DNA of 64,000 bases from Anaerococcus vaginalis ATCC 51170 (GTDB lineage: Bacteria > Bacillota > Clostridia > Tissierellales > Peptoniphilaceae), in contig NZ_GG700527.1 of NCBI RefSeq assembly GCF_000163295.1, positions 1,072,911 through 1,136,910 of the forward strand, in the 5' to 3' direction. The first letter of the stretch is position 1. The number at the start of each line of letters is the position of its first letter. The notes under the pieces are model-generated. The model was not told the origin of the DNA, searched no databases, and saw nothing but the letters and a program-made list of their open reading frames with translations. Of the stretch, positions 43,154 through 52,378 are shown in pieces. The translations under genes and the position numbers were made by a program.

Positions 43154-44242
43154 TTATTTTTGGTCATATTTTATTTGAAGTTCAGAAATTAAATTATTAT
43201 CATCAAAATAATTTATGCCCATAGCATCTTTTACTTGCTCAAGTTTCATTTTTCCATAAGCACTTGCTTCTTTCGAACCATTTTCCATAATTTTAAATAA
43301 TTTGGAAATATCTTTTTCATAATAAGCTCTTTTTTCTCTAACCGGAACAAGAAAATCTTCCAAAACTTTATTTAAGAATTTTTTAATTTTTACGTCGCCA
43401 AGACCACCACGTCTATAATGATCTTTTAATTCATCTAAATTTTTATATTCTGGCAAATATTTTTCAAAATGATAATCTTCACAAAAAGCATCAAGATAAG
43501 TAAATACAGAATTTCCCTCAACCTTTCCTGGATCTGTAATTTTTATATGTCCTGGATCTGTAAACATTGACATTACTTTTTTCTTTACTTCTTCTTTTGA
43601 ATCTGATAAGTAAATACAATTATCCAAAGACTTACTCATTTTTGCATTTCCATCAATTCCCGGAAGTCTTCTACAAACTTTATTTTCTGGAATTACAGCT
43701 TTAGGTTCTCTAAAAATTTCTTTGTAAGTACTATTAAATGAACGAACCAATTCTCTAGCTTGTTCAAGCATTGGCTCTTGGTCTTCTCCAACTGGAACAA
43801 TATTTGAATCAAACAAAATAATATCTGAAGTTTGGCTAACAGGATAAATTAAAAATCCAGTTGGAAGACTTGTTTCAAAATTTTTAGATTTTATTTCGCT
43901 TTTTACTGTAGGATTTCTTTCAAGCCTTGATAGGGTAACTAAATTTAATAAATAAAAAGTTAATTCTGTAAGCTCTTTTACATAAGATTGAACAAAAAAT
44001 GTCACCTTATTTGGATCAAGTCCAACTGATAAATAATCAAGCATAACTTCTGTAATATTTTCTCTGATTTTTTTTGGATTATCAAAATTATCTGTTAGGG
44101 CTTGAGCATCGGCAATCATAACATACATTTTGTCATAATTTCCTTCATTTTGCATTTTAACCCTATTTTTTAATGAGCCAACATAATGGCCCAAGTGAAG
44201 TTTTCCTGTTGGTCTATCTCCAGTTAAAATTATATTTTTCAT
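43154..44242 (-). CDS. trpS: Tryptophanyl-tRNA synthetase
   Basis: Class I synthetase of 362 residues. HIGH-type GDRPTGKLHLGHYVG, DAQALTD and KMSKS in NAKMSKSLDN. The N-terminal ILTGDRPTG and RRGGLGDVKIKK blocks mark the longer TrpRS group common in Gram-positive anaerobes. No T-box leader: only 34 nt separate it from prfB, most of it a terminator-like hairpin. GGAG ribosome site present. Confidence 0.95.
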   Translation of the reverse strand: MKNIILTGDRPTGKLHLGHYVGSLKNRVKMQNEGNYDKMYVMIADAQALTDNFDNPKKIRENITEVMLDYLSVGLDPNKVTFFVQSYVKELTELTFYLLNLVTLSRLERNPTVKSEIKSKNFETSLPTGFLIYPVSQTSDIILFDSNIVPVGEDQEPMLEQARELVRSFNSTYKEIFREPKAVIPENKVCRRLPGIDGNAKMSKSLDNCIYLSDSKEEVKKKVMSMFTDPGHIKITDPGKVEGNSVFTYLDAFCEDYHFEKYLPEYKNLDELKDHYRRGGLGDVKIKKFLNKVLEDFLVPVREKRAYYEKDISKLFKIMENGSKEASAYGKMKLEQVKDAMGINYFDDNNLISELQIKYDQK

Positions 44243-44263
44243 TTTTTCTCCTTTTTAATAAAA

Positions 44264-44294
44264 AATAAGGGAAAGATTATTCCCTTCCCTTATT
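44264..44294 (-). terminator. Hairpin at the end of prfB
   Basis: AATAAGGGAA (44264-44273) and TTCCCTTATT (44285-44294) followed on the minus strand by TTTTTTATT. It overlaps the prfB stop and lies just before trpS. Confidence 0.65.
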
Positions 44295-45386
44295 AGCTAA
44301 ATATTCATCTATAAATCCGTCAATATCTCCATCCATTACGCTTTCAACATTTCCAACTTCAAAATTTGTTCTATGATCTTTAACCAAAGTGTATGGATGA
44401 AATACATAAGATCTTATTTGATTTCCCCAAGCTATTTGGGTGTAATTTCCTTGAATATCTTCAATTTTTTCCCTGTGTTCTTCTTCTTTAATTTGAGTAA
44501 GTTTTGCCAAAAGAAGTTTCATTGCTGTTTCTTTATTTTGAGTTTGGCTTCTTTCAGCCTGACTTGATGCTATAACTCCTGTTGGGATGTGAGTAATTCT
44601 TACAGCAGAATCAGTTTTATTAACGTGTTGTCCACCTGCTCCACTTGCCCTATAAGTATCAATCCTCAAATCTTTTGGATCAATTTCTACACTCATATCA
44701 TCATTTAATTCAGGAAAAATATCAACTGATGCAAAAGAAGTGTGGCGTCTTTTTGAAGAATCAAAAGGAGAAATCCTAACAAGCCTGTGAACGCCTTTTT
44801 CTCCTTTTAAATATCCATAAGCAAAAGAACCTTTCACATGAATTGTTGCAGATTTTATACCACCAGCTTCTTCGTTATTTAAATCTGTTACATCAAATTT
44901 AAAATTTCTTTTTTCGAAAAATCTTGTGTACATTCTCATAAGCATTTCTGCCCAATCAGTAGCCTCAAGTCCACCAGCTCCAGCATGTATTACAAGATAG
45001 GCGTTATTTTTGTCATATTCTCCATCAAGCTCAGTTTTTATTTTAAAAGATCCAATTTCTTTTTTTAAAGAATTTAAAATTTCTTCAATTTCATTTAAAC
45101 TTTCTAAATCTTCATTGCTTTCTTCAATTATATCCAAAAGATCAGATTGGTCTTTTAATTCTTCTTTAAAGCTTGTAAAAGTTTTAAAATTATCTTTTTT
45201 ATCTGACAAATCTGCCATTATTTCTTGAGCTTTTTGGCTGTCATCCCAAAAATTTTCTTCTAGAGTTTGTTTTTCAATTTCTTTTATTTCTGTATTTAGC
45301 TTTTCTGGGTTAAGATGAGAGCCAATCATATCTAGATTTTTATCAAGTTCTTTAATGATTTCTCTTAGCTCATAAATTTCTGCCAT
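44277..45386 (-). CDS. prfB: Peptide chain release factor 2
   Basis: 369-residue factor that terminates translation at UGA and UAA. The SPF anticodon-like tripeptide is in RISPFDSSKRRHTS and the catalytic GGQ in SGAGGQHVNKTDSAV. The frame is continuous from MAEIYELREIIKEL: the usual in-frame UGA near codon 26 and the programmed +1 frameshift are absent. The ATG directly follows the secA stop (TAGATG); AAGGG in the secA end is its ribosome site. Confidence 0.96.
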   Translation of the reverse strand: MAEIYELREIIKELDKNLDMIGSHLNPEKLNTEIKEIEKQTLEENFWDDSQKAQEIMADLSDKKDNFKTFTSFKEELKDQSDLLDIIEESNEDLESLNEIEEILNSLKKEIGSFKIKTELDGEYDKNNAYLVIHAGAGGLEATDWAEMLMRMYTRFFEKRNFKFDVTDLNNEEAGGIKSATIHVKGSFAYGYLKGEKGVHRLVRISPFDSSKRRHTSFASVDIFPELNDDMSVEIDPKDLRIDTYRASGAGGQHVNKTDSAVRITHIPTGVIASSQAERSQTQNKETAMKLLLAKLTQIKEEEHREKIEDIQGNYTQIAWGNQIRSYVFHPYTLVKDHRTNFEVGNVESVMDGDIDGFIDEYLANKGRE

Positions 45387-48101
45387 CTAATTACCCTTGA
45401 TGTGTCCTTTTTTAGCTTCTCTTTTTAATCTTCTTCTTTCAGCCCTATTTGTTGCTTCTTCTGGATTTTCAGGATTTTCAAATCCTTCTTCATCAGGTTT
45501 TAAAACTTGTTTTCTTTCAATATTTTGTCTGATTTCAACACCCATCATAAGTCTTACAGTTTCTTCTTGGATGGCATTAGTCATTTCTTCATACATATCA
45601 AAACCAGTATTTGTGTAAGCTCTTACAGGATCATCATTTCCCATTGCCCTTACACCAATTTCTTTTCTCATTTGATCCATTGAATCGATATGTTCCATCC
45701 ATTTTGTATCAATTACTCTAAGTAAAACAACTCTTTCAACTTCTCTCATGTTTTCTTCGCCAAATTGTTTTTCCTTATTTTCATATTTTTCTAAGCTTGT
45801 TTGGTAAATATAATCTATAAGTTTTTCTTGAGTAAAATCATTTATATTTTCAAACTTCAATAATTCAACAGGAATTGCAATTGATTTTAAATGGTTTAAT
45901 AAAGCTACCATTTCCCAATTTTCTGGTTTTACTTGTGGATTTGTAAATGAATATACGGATTGTGAGATTGAATCTTTTATCATTCCAAGAATTGAATCTC
46001 TCATATTTTCTCCGTAAAGAACTTGTTTTCTTTCGTTGTAGATTATTGTTCTTTGTTTGTTCATTACATCGTCGTATTGAAGAACTCTTTTTCTTGTTGC
46101 AAAGTTATTTGCTTCAACTCTTGTTTGAGCTTTTTCAATTGACCTTGTAACCATTTTTGAAACAATTGGTTCATCTTCTGGATAATTATAGTTTTCTACA
46201 AATTTTGAAATTTGTTCTCCAACATTAAGTCTAATCAAATCATCTTTTAATGAAATGAAAAATCTTGATTTTCCTGGATCTCCTTGCCTTCCAGAACGAC
46301 CTCTCAACTGATTATCTATTCTTCGTGATTCGTGTCTTTCTGAACCAATTATATAAAGTCCACCAACTTCTCTAACTTTTTTAGCTTCTTCGTCAATTCC
46401 TGGTTTTACAAGAGATTTATAATGTTTATATTTTTTTCTTGCTTCTAATATTTCTTGGTTATCTGTTTCTTGGAAGGAGTCAACTTGTTCAAGCAATTCT
46501 TCTGAAATTCCTTCTCTTTTCAATCTTTGCTTTGCCATGTGATCGGCATTTCCACCAAGCATAATATCAGTACCACGGCCTGCCATATTTGTTGCTATTG
46601 TTACAGAATTTAATCTTCCTGCTTGAGCAACTATATCAGCTTCTCTTTCGTGATTTTTTGCATTTAATACAACGTGTTTTATTTTTTCTTTTTTAAGAGC
46701 GTTTGATAATTTTTCAGAATTTTCTATTGAAATTGTACCTACAAGGATTGGTTGACCTGTTGCATGTACTCTTTTAATTTCTTCAATTATCGCATTATAT
46801 TTTCCATTTTCATTTATATAAACATAATCTACATCATCAACTCTTTGAATTGGTTTATTTGTTGGAATTTCTACAACGTCTAGATTATAAATTTCTGAAA
46901 ATTCTTCTTCCTCTGTTTTTGCAGTACCAGTCATTCCTGATAATTTATCATACATTCTAAAGTAATTTTGGAAGGTAATTGTTGCAAGAGTTTTTGATTC
47001 TGATTGAACTTCAACTCCTTCTTTTGCTTCAATTGCTTGATGAAGACCATCTGAATATCTTCTTCCTTGCATGATACGTCCAGTAAATTCATCTACAATC
47101 ATAACTTCGCCATTATTTACTACATAATCAATATCTCTTGTCATTGTAGTGTTTGCTTTCAAAGCATTGTTGATGTAGTGAGCAAGTTCAAGATGTTCTG
47201 GATCTGATAAATTTTCAATTCCAAAGAATTTTTCTGCCTTTGCTGTACCTTGTTCTGTAAGGTTTGATGATTTTCTTTTTTCATCAACTAAGAAATCTAC
47301 TTTTTCTACAACAAATTCTCTATCAAATGGATCTTGATCTAAATCTTCATTTGGATCTAAAATTCTTCCTTCAAGTCCTTTTATAAATTCATCTGCTTTT
47401 ACATAAGTATCAGTTGATTCATCGCCTTCTCCAGAAATAATAAGTGGAGTTCTTGCCTCATCTATTAAAATTGAGTCAACCTCATCGACTATTGCATAGT
47501 GAAGTCCTCTTTGAACCATATTGTCCTTATAAATAACCATGTTATCTCTTAGATAATCAAAACCAAATTGGTTGTTTGTTCCGTAAGTTATATCACAGTT
47601 ATAATTTTTTTGTCTTTCTGAATTTGTAAGTCCATAAATTATACAACCTACTGTAAGACCTAAAAATGAATAAACTTTTCCCATCCACTCTTGGTCACGC
47701 TTTGCAAGATAATCATTTACTGTAACTATGTGAACGCCTTTTCCATCAAGGGCATTTAAATAAGCAGGAAGAGTTTCAACCAAAGTTTTTCCTTCTCCTG
47801 TTTTCATCTCTGCAATTTGTCCATTATGTAGAACAATTCCACCGAGCAATTGAACTGGATAGTGTTTCATTCCCAAAACCCTATCACTTGCTTCTCTTAC
47901 TGTTGCAAATGCCTCTACCAATAAATCATCAAGACTTTCTCCCTTGTTTAATCTTTCTTTAAATTCATTAGTTTTATCTTGTAACTGTTTATCTGTTAGT
48001 TTTTGCATATCTTCATCTAGTGCCAAAATTTTATCAACCAATTTTTGGTTGTTATCAATTTCTTTTTGACTAAATGATTTAAATATATTTAATAACGCCA
48101 A
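45387..48101 (-). CDS. secA: Preprotein translocase ATPase SecA
   Basis: 904-residue motor of Sec export. DEAD-like NBD1 with QIAEMKTGEGKTLVETL (Walker A) and DEVDSILIDEARTPLIISG, PPXD domain, NBD2 with TNMAGRGTDI and QLRGRSGRQGDPG, helical scaffold. The tail ends in a Lys/Arg-rich stretch without the CxCx8CH zinc motif. Start chosen as TTG at 48101, preceded by AGAGGTGA at normal spacing and giving MALLNIFKSF; a longer frame to 48155 runs through the ribosome site. Confidence 0.95.
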   Translation of the reverse strand: MALLNIFKSFSQKEIDNNQKLVDKILALDEDMQKLTDKQLQDKTNEFKERLNKGESLDDLLVEAFATVREASDRVLGMKHYPVQLLGGIVLHNGQIAEMKTGEGKTLVETLPAYLNALDGKGVHIVTVNDYLAKRDQEWMGKVYSFLGLTVGCIIYGLTNSERQKNYNCDITYGTNNQFGFDYLRDNMVIYKDNMVQRGLHYAIVDEVDSILIDEARTPLIISGEGDESTDTYVKADEFIKGLEGRILDPNEDLDQDPFDREFVVEKVDFLVDEKRKSSNLTEQGTAKAEKFFGIENLSDPEHLELAHYINNALKANTTMTRDIDYVVNNGEVMIVDEFTGRIMQGRRYSDGLHQAIEAKEGVEVQSESKTLATITFQNYFRMYDKLSGMTGTAKTEEEEFSEIYNLDVVEIPTNKPIQRVDDVDYVYINENGKYNAIIEEIKRVHATGQPILVGTISIENSEKLSNALKKEKIKHVVLNAKNHEREADIVAQAGRLNSVTIATNMAGRGTDIMLGGNADHMAKQRLKREGISEELLEQVDSFQETDNQEILEARKKYKHYKSLVKPGIDEEAKKVREVGGLYIIGSERHESRRIDNQLRGRSGRQGDPGKSRFFISLKDDLIRLNVGEQISKFVENYNYPEDEPIVSKMVTRSIEKAQTRVEANNFATRKRVLQYDDVMNKQRTIIYNERKQVLYGENMRDSILGMIKDSISQSVYSFTNPQVKPENWEMVALLNHLKSIAIPVELLKFENINDFTQEKLIDYIYQTSLEKYENKEKQFGEENMREVERVVLLRVIDTKWMEHIDSMDQMRKEIGVRAMGNDDPVRAYTNTGFDMYEEMTNAIQEETVRLMMGVEIRQNIERKQVLKPDEEGFENPENPEEATNRAERRRLKREAKKGHIKGN

Positions 48102-48227
48102 ATCTTTCACCTCTAATTCTCTGTATATCCTACCCTTTTTATAAGCTTTTGGCAATAAGTTAGGATTAAACTATCACAAATATAATATTAAATGAAAATC
48201 AACAAATTGTAAAATAAATTTACATAT

Positions 48228-48662
48228 TTATTTATCATAATTTTCTTTTAAAAAATCTATCGCTTCTATATAACCATCAAAGCCCTTGCCTTTAATAGTT
48301 TTTTTGGCAAAATATGAAACATAAGATATTTTTCTAAAATCTTCTCTTTTATTTACATCTGTCAAATGCACTTCAACTGTTGGAATATTTACAGCTTTTA
48401 GTGCATCCAAAATTGCAATTGATGTATGGGTATAAGCTGCTGGATTTATTACAATTCCATCATACAAATTATAAGCTTCTTGAATTTTATTTATAATTTG
48501 TCCTTCAGAATTTGATTGGTAAATTTCAATTTCAATGTCCTTTTCTTTAGTGTATTCTTTTATATATTTTATTAAATCTTTATAATTTTTTGAGCCATAA
48601 ATATTTTTTTCTCTAATTCCAAGCATATTTATATTTGGTCCGTTAATTATCAATATTCTCAT
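48228..48662 (-). CDS. aroQ: Type II 3-dehydroquinate dehydratase
   Basis: 144-residue dodecameric-type dehydratase, step 3 of the shikimate pathway. ILIINGPNINMLGIRE with the catalytic Arg/Tyr region, YQSNSEGQIINKI, NPAAYTHTSIAI and VEVHLTDVNKREDFR are diagnostic. It overlaps the upstream fusion gene by 20 nt and closes the aromatic operon. Confidence 0.95.
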   Translation of the reverse strand: MRILIINGPNINMLGIREKNIYGSKNYKDLIKYIKEYTKEKDIEIEIYQSNSEGQIINKIQEAYNLYDGIVINPAAYTHTSIAILDALKAVNIPTVEVHLTDVNKREDFRKISYVSYFAKKTIKGKGFDGYIEAIDFLKENYDK

Positions 48663-50130
48663 AAAATTTCACCTCAATTTCCTTAGCACATTCCAGCAAA
48701 TTATTATTTTCCACCTCAACATCTTTAAAACTGTCATATAATTTTTTTCTCTTTTTATATAAATCAAATAAATTATATTTTTTTGAAATAGGTCTTCCCT
48801 CTGTTTCTAGATTTTCTAAATTTCTTTTTACTTCTACTATCAGAGAATTTTCTTTTAGGAAATAATAATTTTCTTTTCTTTCAACAACACCTCCGCCACA
48901 ACTTATAATAAGAGAAGTTTTTTTTGAAATTTCTTTTATTATTTGGCTTTCTTTTTTTCTAAATTCGTCTTCCCCATATTTATTGAAGAACTCTTCAATA
49001 TTTCCATATTTTTTTACAAATTCTAAATCAATATCGACAAGTTTTCTATTCATATTTTTTGCTAAAATTTTTCCAAGACTGGTTTTGCCTACTGCTGGCA
49101 TACCTATTAGGGCAATATTTATTTTTTCTCTGTAAATAGATTTTTTTATTTTTTCAATAACTGATTCATCAATCTTTTTATCTAAAAATAATTCGCTTGC
49201 CTTAACTGCTTGGGCAAGCAACATATCAAAACCTGTTGCATATTTTATATTTTTTTCTTTGGCACAAGCTATAATTTTTGTCATATATGGATTGTAAATC
49301 AAATCTACAACTGCCTCTAAATTTATAAAATCATCAAGGTCAATTTCTTTTAAATATTTTTCGTTGTTAGGATACATTCCAACAGGAGTTGTATTTACTA
49401 TAATTTCAAAATCAAAATAATCTTTTGCATCTTTAAGAAATGGTTTATATTTTCTTGACAAAAATACTATTTTTTTTGCCCCCTCATCTTTTAAAACCTC
49501 ACTTACAGTTTTTGATGAGGCGCCTTTACCTAAAATTAAGCATTTTTTATCTTTTACATTTATTTTATTTTTTCTCAAATTATAAGAAAATCCATAATAA
49601 TCAGTATTGTAGCCGTAAAGTTTTCCATTTTTATTTACAATTGTATTTACTGCTCCAATTTTTTCTGCTTTTTTTGAAACAAAGTCTAGGTACTTCATTA
49701 CTGTTTTTTTATAAGGAATTGTTACATTTATTCCTTTAAAATCTTTTCTTTCAAAAAAATAATCTAATTCTTCTTCGTTTTTTTCAAAATATTGGTAATT
49801 ATAAAAGGCTATTTTTTCGTGAATTATTTTTGAATAAGAATGAGCTAAACTTTTTCCTAAAAGTCCATATTTTTCTTCTTCTTTTTGTAAATTCTTCGAT
49901 TGATCCATAATTTCTTGAAAAATAGGAAGAAAATATTCGCCATATTCAGGACTTTCCTCTTTTATTTTTTTTAAAATTTCTCGCTCTCTTTTTGGATCGT
50001 AAATTTTTTTATTGTGGGAAATTTTGTAGGCTCTAACTTTTTTTGAAAGGTCAAATCTTTTTTCCAATAAATTTATAATTTCTTCATCAATTTTATTAAT
50101 TTGATTTCTAATCTCTTTTAAATCTTCCAT
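48643..50130 (-). CDS. Trifunctional chorismate mutase - shikimate dehydrogenase - shikimate kinase
   Basis: 495-residue fusion. Residues 1-85: AroQ-type chorismate mutase (IRNQINKIDEEIINLLEKRF, then Lys/Arg/Asp at KKIYDPKRERE). Residues 88-330: AroE, with shikimate-binding SLAHSYS, NVTIPYKK (Lys141), GYNTDYYG (Asp177) and NADP loop GKGASS. Residues 336-495: AroK, with Walker A GMPAVGKTS (343-351), DIDLE, CGGGVV and EGRPIS. All key residues appear intact. AroE and AroK are consecutive steps; the mutase acts after chorismate, toward prephenate for TyrA. Adjacent to aroA (no gap). Confidence 0.92.
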   Translation of the reverse strand: MEDLKEIRNQINKIDEEIINLLEKRFDLSKKVRAYKISHNKKIYDPKREREILKKIKEESPEYGEYFLPIFQEIMDQSKNLQKEEEKYGLLGKSLAHSYSKIIHEKIAFYNYQYFEKNEEELDYFFERKDFKGINVTIPYKKTVMKYLDFVSKKAEKIGAVNTIVNKNGKLYGYNTDYYGFSYNLRKNKINVKDKKCLILGKGASSKTVSEVLKDEGAKKIVFLSRKYKPFLKDAKDYFDFEIIVNTTPVGMYPNNEKYLKEIDLDDFINLEAVVDLIYNPYMTKIIACAKEKNIKYATGFDMLLAQAVKASELFLDKKIDESVIEKIKKSIYREKINIALIGMPAVGKTSLGKILAKNMNRKLVDIDLEFVKKYGNIEEFFNKYGEDEFRKKESQIIKEISKKTSLIISCGGGVVERKENYYFLKENSLIVEVKRNLENLETEGRPISKKYNLFDLYKKRKKLYDSFKDVEVENNNLLECAKEIEVKFYENIDN

Positions 50131-51360
50131 TTAAGCTCCTAAATACTCAATTTTTCCTCCTAATTTTTCAAAAGTTTTAAAAAATGAAGGATAGGATTTG
50201 TTTACTGCCTTATAATTTTTTATAATAATATCATCTTTTGCCATTAAGGAAGCGATGCTTGCTGCCATTACAATTCTGTGATCGTTAAAAGAGTCGACTT
50301 CTCCTCCTATAATTTTTCCAGAAATTTTTAGATTATCTCCAATAATTTCGCATTTAGCTCCCAAATCATTCAGCATTTTTGAAGTTGATTCAAGCCTATC
50401 GCTTTCTTTAAGCCTCAATCTTTTTCCATTTGTAATATAAGACGTTTTATCTAAATATGTTAAAAGAAGAGCAAGTATTGGACAAAGATCTGGAATTTGA
50501 GAAATATCTATTTCAAGTGTCTTATTTTCATTTTTGCAAAGTTTTATTTTTTTTATAATATCTATAATTTCCCTATCTTTTTGCAAGGAATCTTCTTTCA
50601 AATTTTTAATTTTTATTTGAGAATTTATAAGATTTGCCCCATAAAAAAAGGCAGCATTTGACCAATCGCCTTCAACATAATAATTATTAGGCGATTTTAT
50701 TTGTGAATTTTCTATAAAATAAGAATTATTTTCTTCTTTTACATCTACATTAAAATCTTTTAAAACTTCTCTGCTTATGTCAATATAGCCAAGCGATTCG
50801 GGTTTTTCTTTTAATTTTATCGATGTTTTCCCTGATAATTTGCTTGACGCAAGCATAATTGCGGTAATATATTGACTGGATTTATTTTCAAAAAATTCAA
50901 AATCTCCACCAAATAAATTTCCCTTTATCGTATAAGGAATTTTATCAGATGAAATTTCAAGACCATGCTTTCTCAAATTTTTTATTAATTCATAATTTGG
51001 TCTTTGACTTAATCTTTCCTTTCCCATTATTTTTACTTCTTTTGCAAAATGATTTGCTACAGCTGTAAAAAACCTTAGTGAAGAACCCGACTCGTACATA
51101 TCTATTGTGGCTTTTTCTATTTTTACTTTTGGAGGAGTAACTTTTACAAAATTTTCAAATTTTTCAATTCCAACTCCCAAATTTTTTAAAGATTCTATTG
51201 TAACATTTATATCTTTTGAAAATTCATTTATATAAATATTTGTAGGCTCTTCACAAAGTCCAGCCAAAATCAAAGCTCTATGGGCAAATGATTTTGAAGA
51301 AATAGCATCAATTTCGCCTTTTAGTTTTGATGGATGAATTAAAATATTATCTGTTTTCAT
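50131..51360 (-). CDS. aroA: EPSP synthase (3-phosphoshikimate 1-carboxyvinyltransferase)
   Basis: 409-residue enzyme joining PEP to shikimate 3-phosphate. GEIDAISSKSFAHRALILAGL, YESGSSLRFFTAVA (the SGSS/R segment; the usual class I GNAGTA loop is replaced), RLRLKESDRLE and DHRIVMAASIA. The replaced loop resembles class II or divergent EPSPS types. It overlaps aroB by 14 nt. Confidence 0.94.
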   Translation of the reverse strand: MKTDNILIHPSKLKGEIDAISSKSFAHRALILAGLCEEPTNIYINEFSKDINVTIESLKNLGVGIEKFENFVKVTPPKVKIEKATIDMYESGSSLRFFTAVANHFAKEVKIMGKERLSQRPNYELIKNLRKHGLEISSDKIPYTIKGNLFGGDFEFFENKSSQYITAIMLASSKLSGKTSIKLKEKPESLGYIDISREVLKDFNVDVKEENNSYFIENSQIKSPNNYYVEGDWSNAAFFYGANLINSQIKIKNLKEDSLQKDREIIDIIKKIKLCKNENKTLEIDISQIPDLCPILALLLTYLDKTSYITNGKRLRLKESDRLESTSKMLNDLGAKCEIIGDNLKISGKIIGGEVDSFNDHRIVMAASIASLMAKDDIIIKNYKAVNKSYPSFFKTFEKLGGKIEYLGA

Positions 51361-52378
51361 AAATTTTCCTCAAATCCTTTAAATCTATATTTAAAATTTC
51401 GCAAGTTCCAAGATTTCTCACAACAATTATATTTATCCTGTCATTTCTTGATTTTTTATCAACCATGCAAACTTTTAATATTTTTTCTGTATCAAAATCA
51501 ATTTCTTTATCAAGATTATATTTTTTCAACACTTTTATAAAATCATCGTAAAAACTTTCGTAAAAATTTTTAACCATAATTTTCATACCAAGAGCAACCG
51601 CATGGCCATGGCTTATTTCAAAATTTGAATTTTTCTCTATAGCATGAGCAAATGTGTGACCATAATTTAAAATTTGCCTAATACCAAAATCTTTTTCATC
51701 ATCTTTAACCACATCTTTTTTTATATCCAAACATTTTTTTATAATTGATGGGAGATTTTCGTAAGTTTTACTTACATTTTCTTTTGAAATTTCATCAAAA
51801 ATAGACTTATCTTTTATCATTCCATATTTTATTGCCTCAGCCAAACCATCATTAAAATAATAATCAGACAAAGTTTTTAAAAAATCTGTATCTATAAAAA
51901 CTTTTTTGGGTTGGTAAAAAGTTCCACACAAATTTTTCCCTGCCTTTAAATTTACGGCTGTTTTTCCACCAACTGATGAATCAATTGCTGATAAAAAAGT
52001 AGTTGGAATTGAAATATAATCAACTCCTCTAAGATATAAAGATGCAACAAGTCCAGAAATATCTCCTACAACTCCTCCACCAAAGGCAATTATTAAATCA
52101 TTTCTCTTGTATTGATTTTCAGCAGCAAATTCTAAAATTTTTATCAAATTTTCTGTTGATTTAGAATTTTCTCCGTTTTTTATTATAAATTCTTTATAAA
52201 AAAATCCATCAAGCTCTTTAATTAATTTTTCTTTATGAATTTTATAAACTAAGTCATCGCTTATAATTAAAATTTTTGAATTTTTATAATTTTCTTTTAA
52301 ATATGTATTTAATTTTTTTATAATATTTGAGCCTATTTCTATTTCATAGGGATTTATTAAATCTACACTTAATTTCAT
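51347..52378 (-). CDS. aroB: 3-dehydroquinate synthase
   Basis: 343-residue NAD+/metal enzyme, step 2 of the shikimate pathway. IAFGGGVVGDISGLVASLYLRG, PTTFLSAIDSSVGGKTAVN, EAIKYGMI and LNYGHTFAHAIE carry NAD and metal ligands. The ATG at 52378 overlaps the tyrA stop (TAATG); the GTG two codons upstream is less likely. Confidence 0.95.
   Translation of the reverse strand: MKLSVDLINPYEIEIGSNIIKKLNTYLKENYKNSKILIISDDLVYKIHKEKLIKELDGFFYKEFIIKNGENSKSTENLIKILEFAAENQYKRNDLIIAFGGGVVGDISGLVASLYLRGVDYISIPTTFLSAIDSSVGGKTAVNLKAGKNLCGTFYQPKKVFIDTDFLKTLSDYYFNDGLAEAIKYGMIKDKSIFDEISKENVSKTYENLPSIIKKCLDIKKDVVKDDEKDFGIRQILNYGHTFAHAIEKNSNFEISHGHAVALGMKIMVKNFYESFYDDFIKVLKKYNLDKEIDFDTEKILKVCMVDKKSRNDRINIIVVRNLGTCEILNIDLKDLRKIYENR

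Noticed and set aside
48102-48155. Longer SecA N-terminus from TTG at 48155.
   Set aside because: Sequence is unlike SecA starts and contains the AGAGGTGA ribosome site for 48101.
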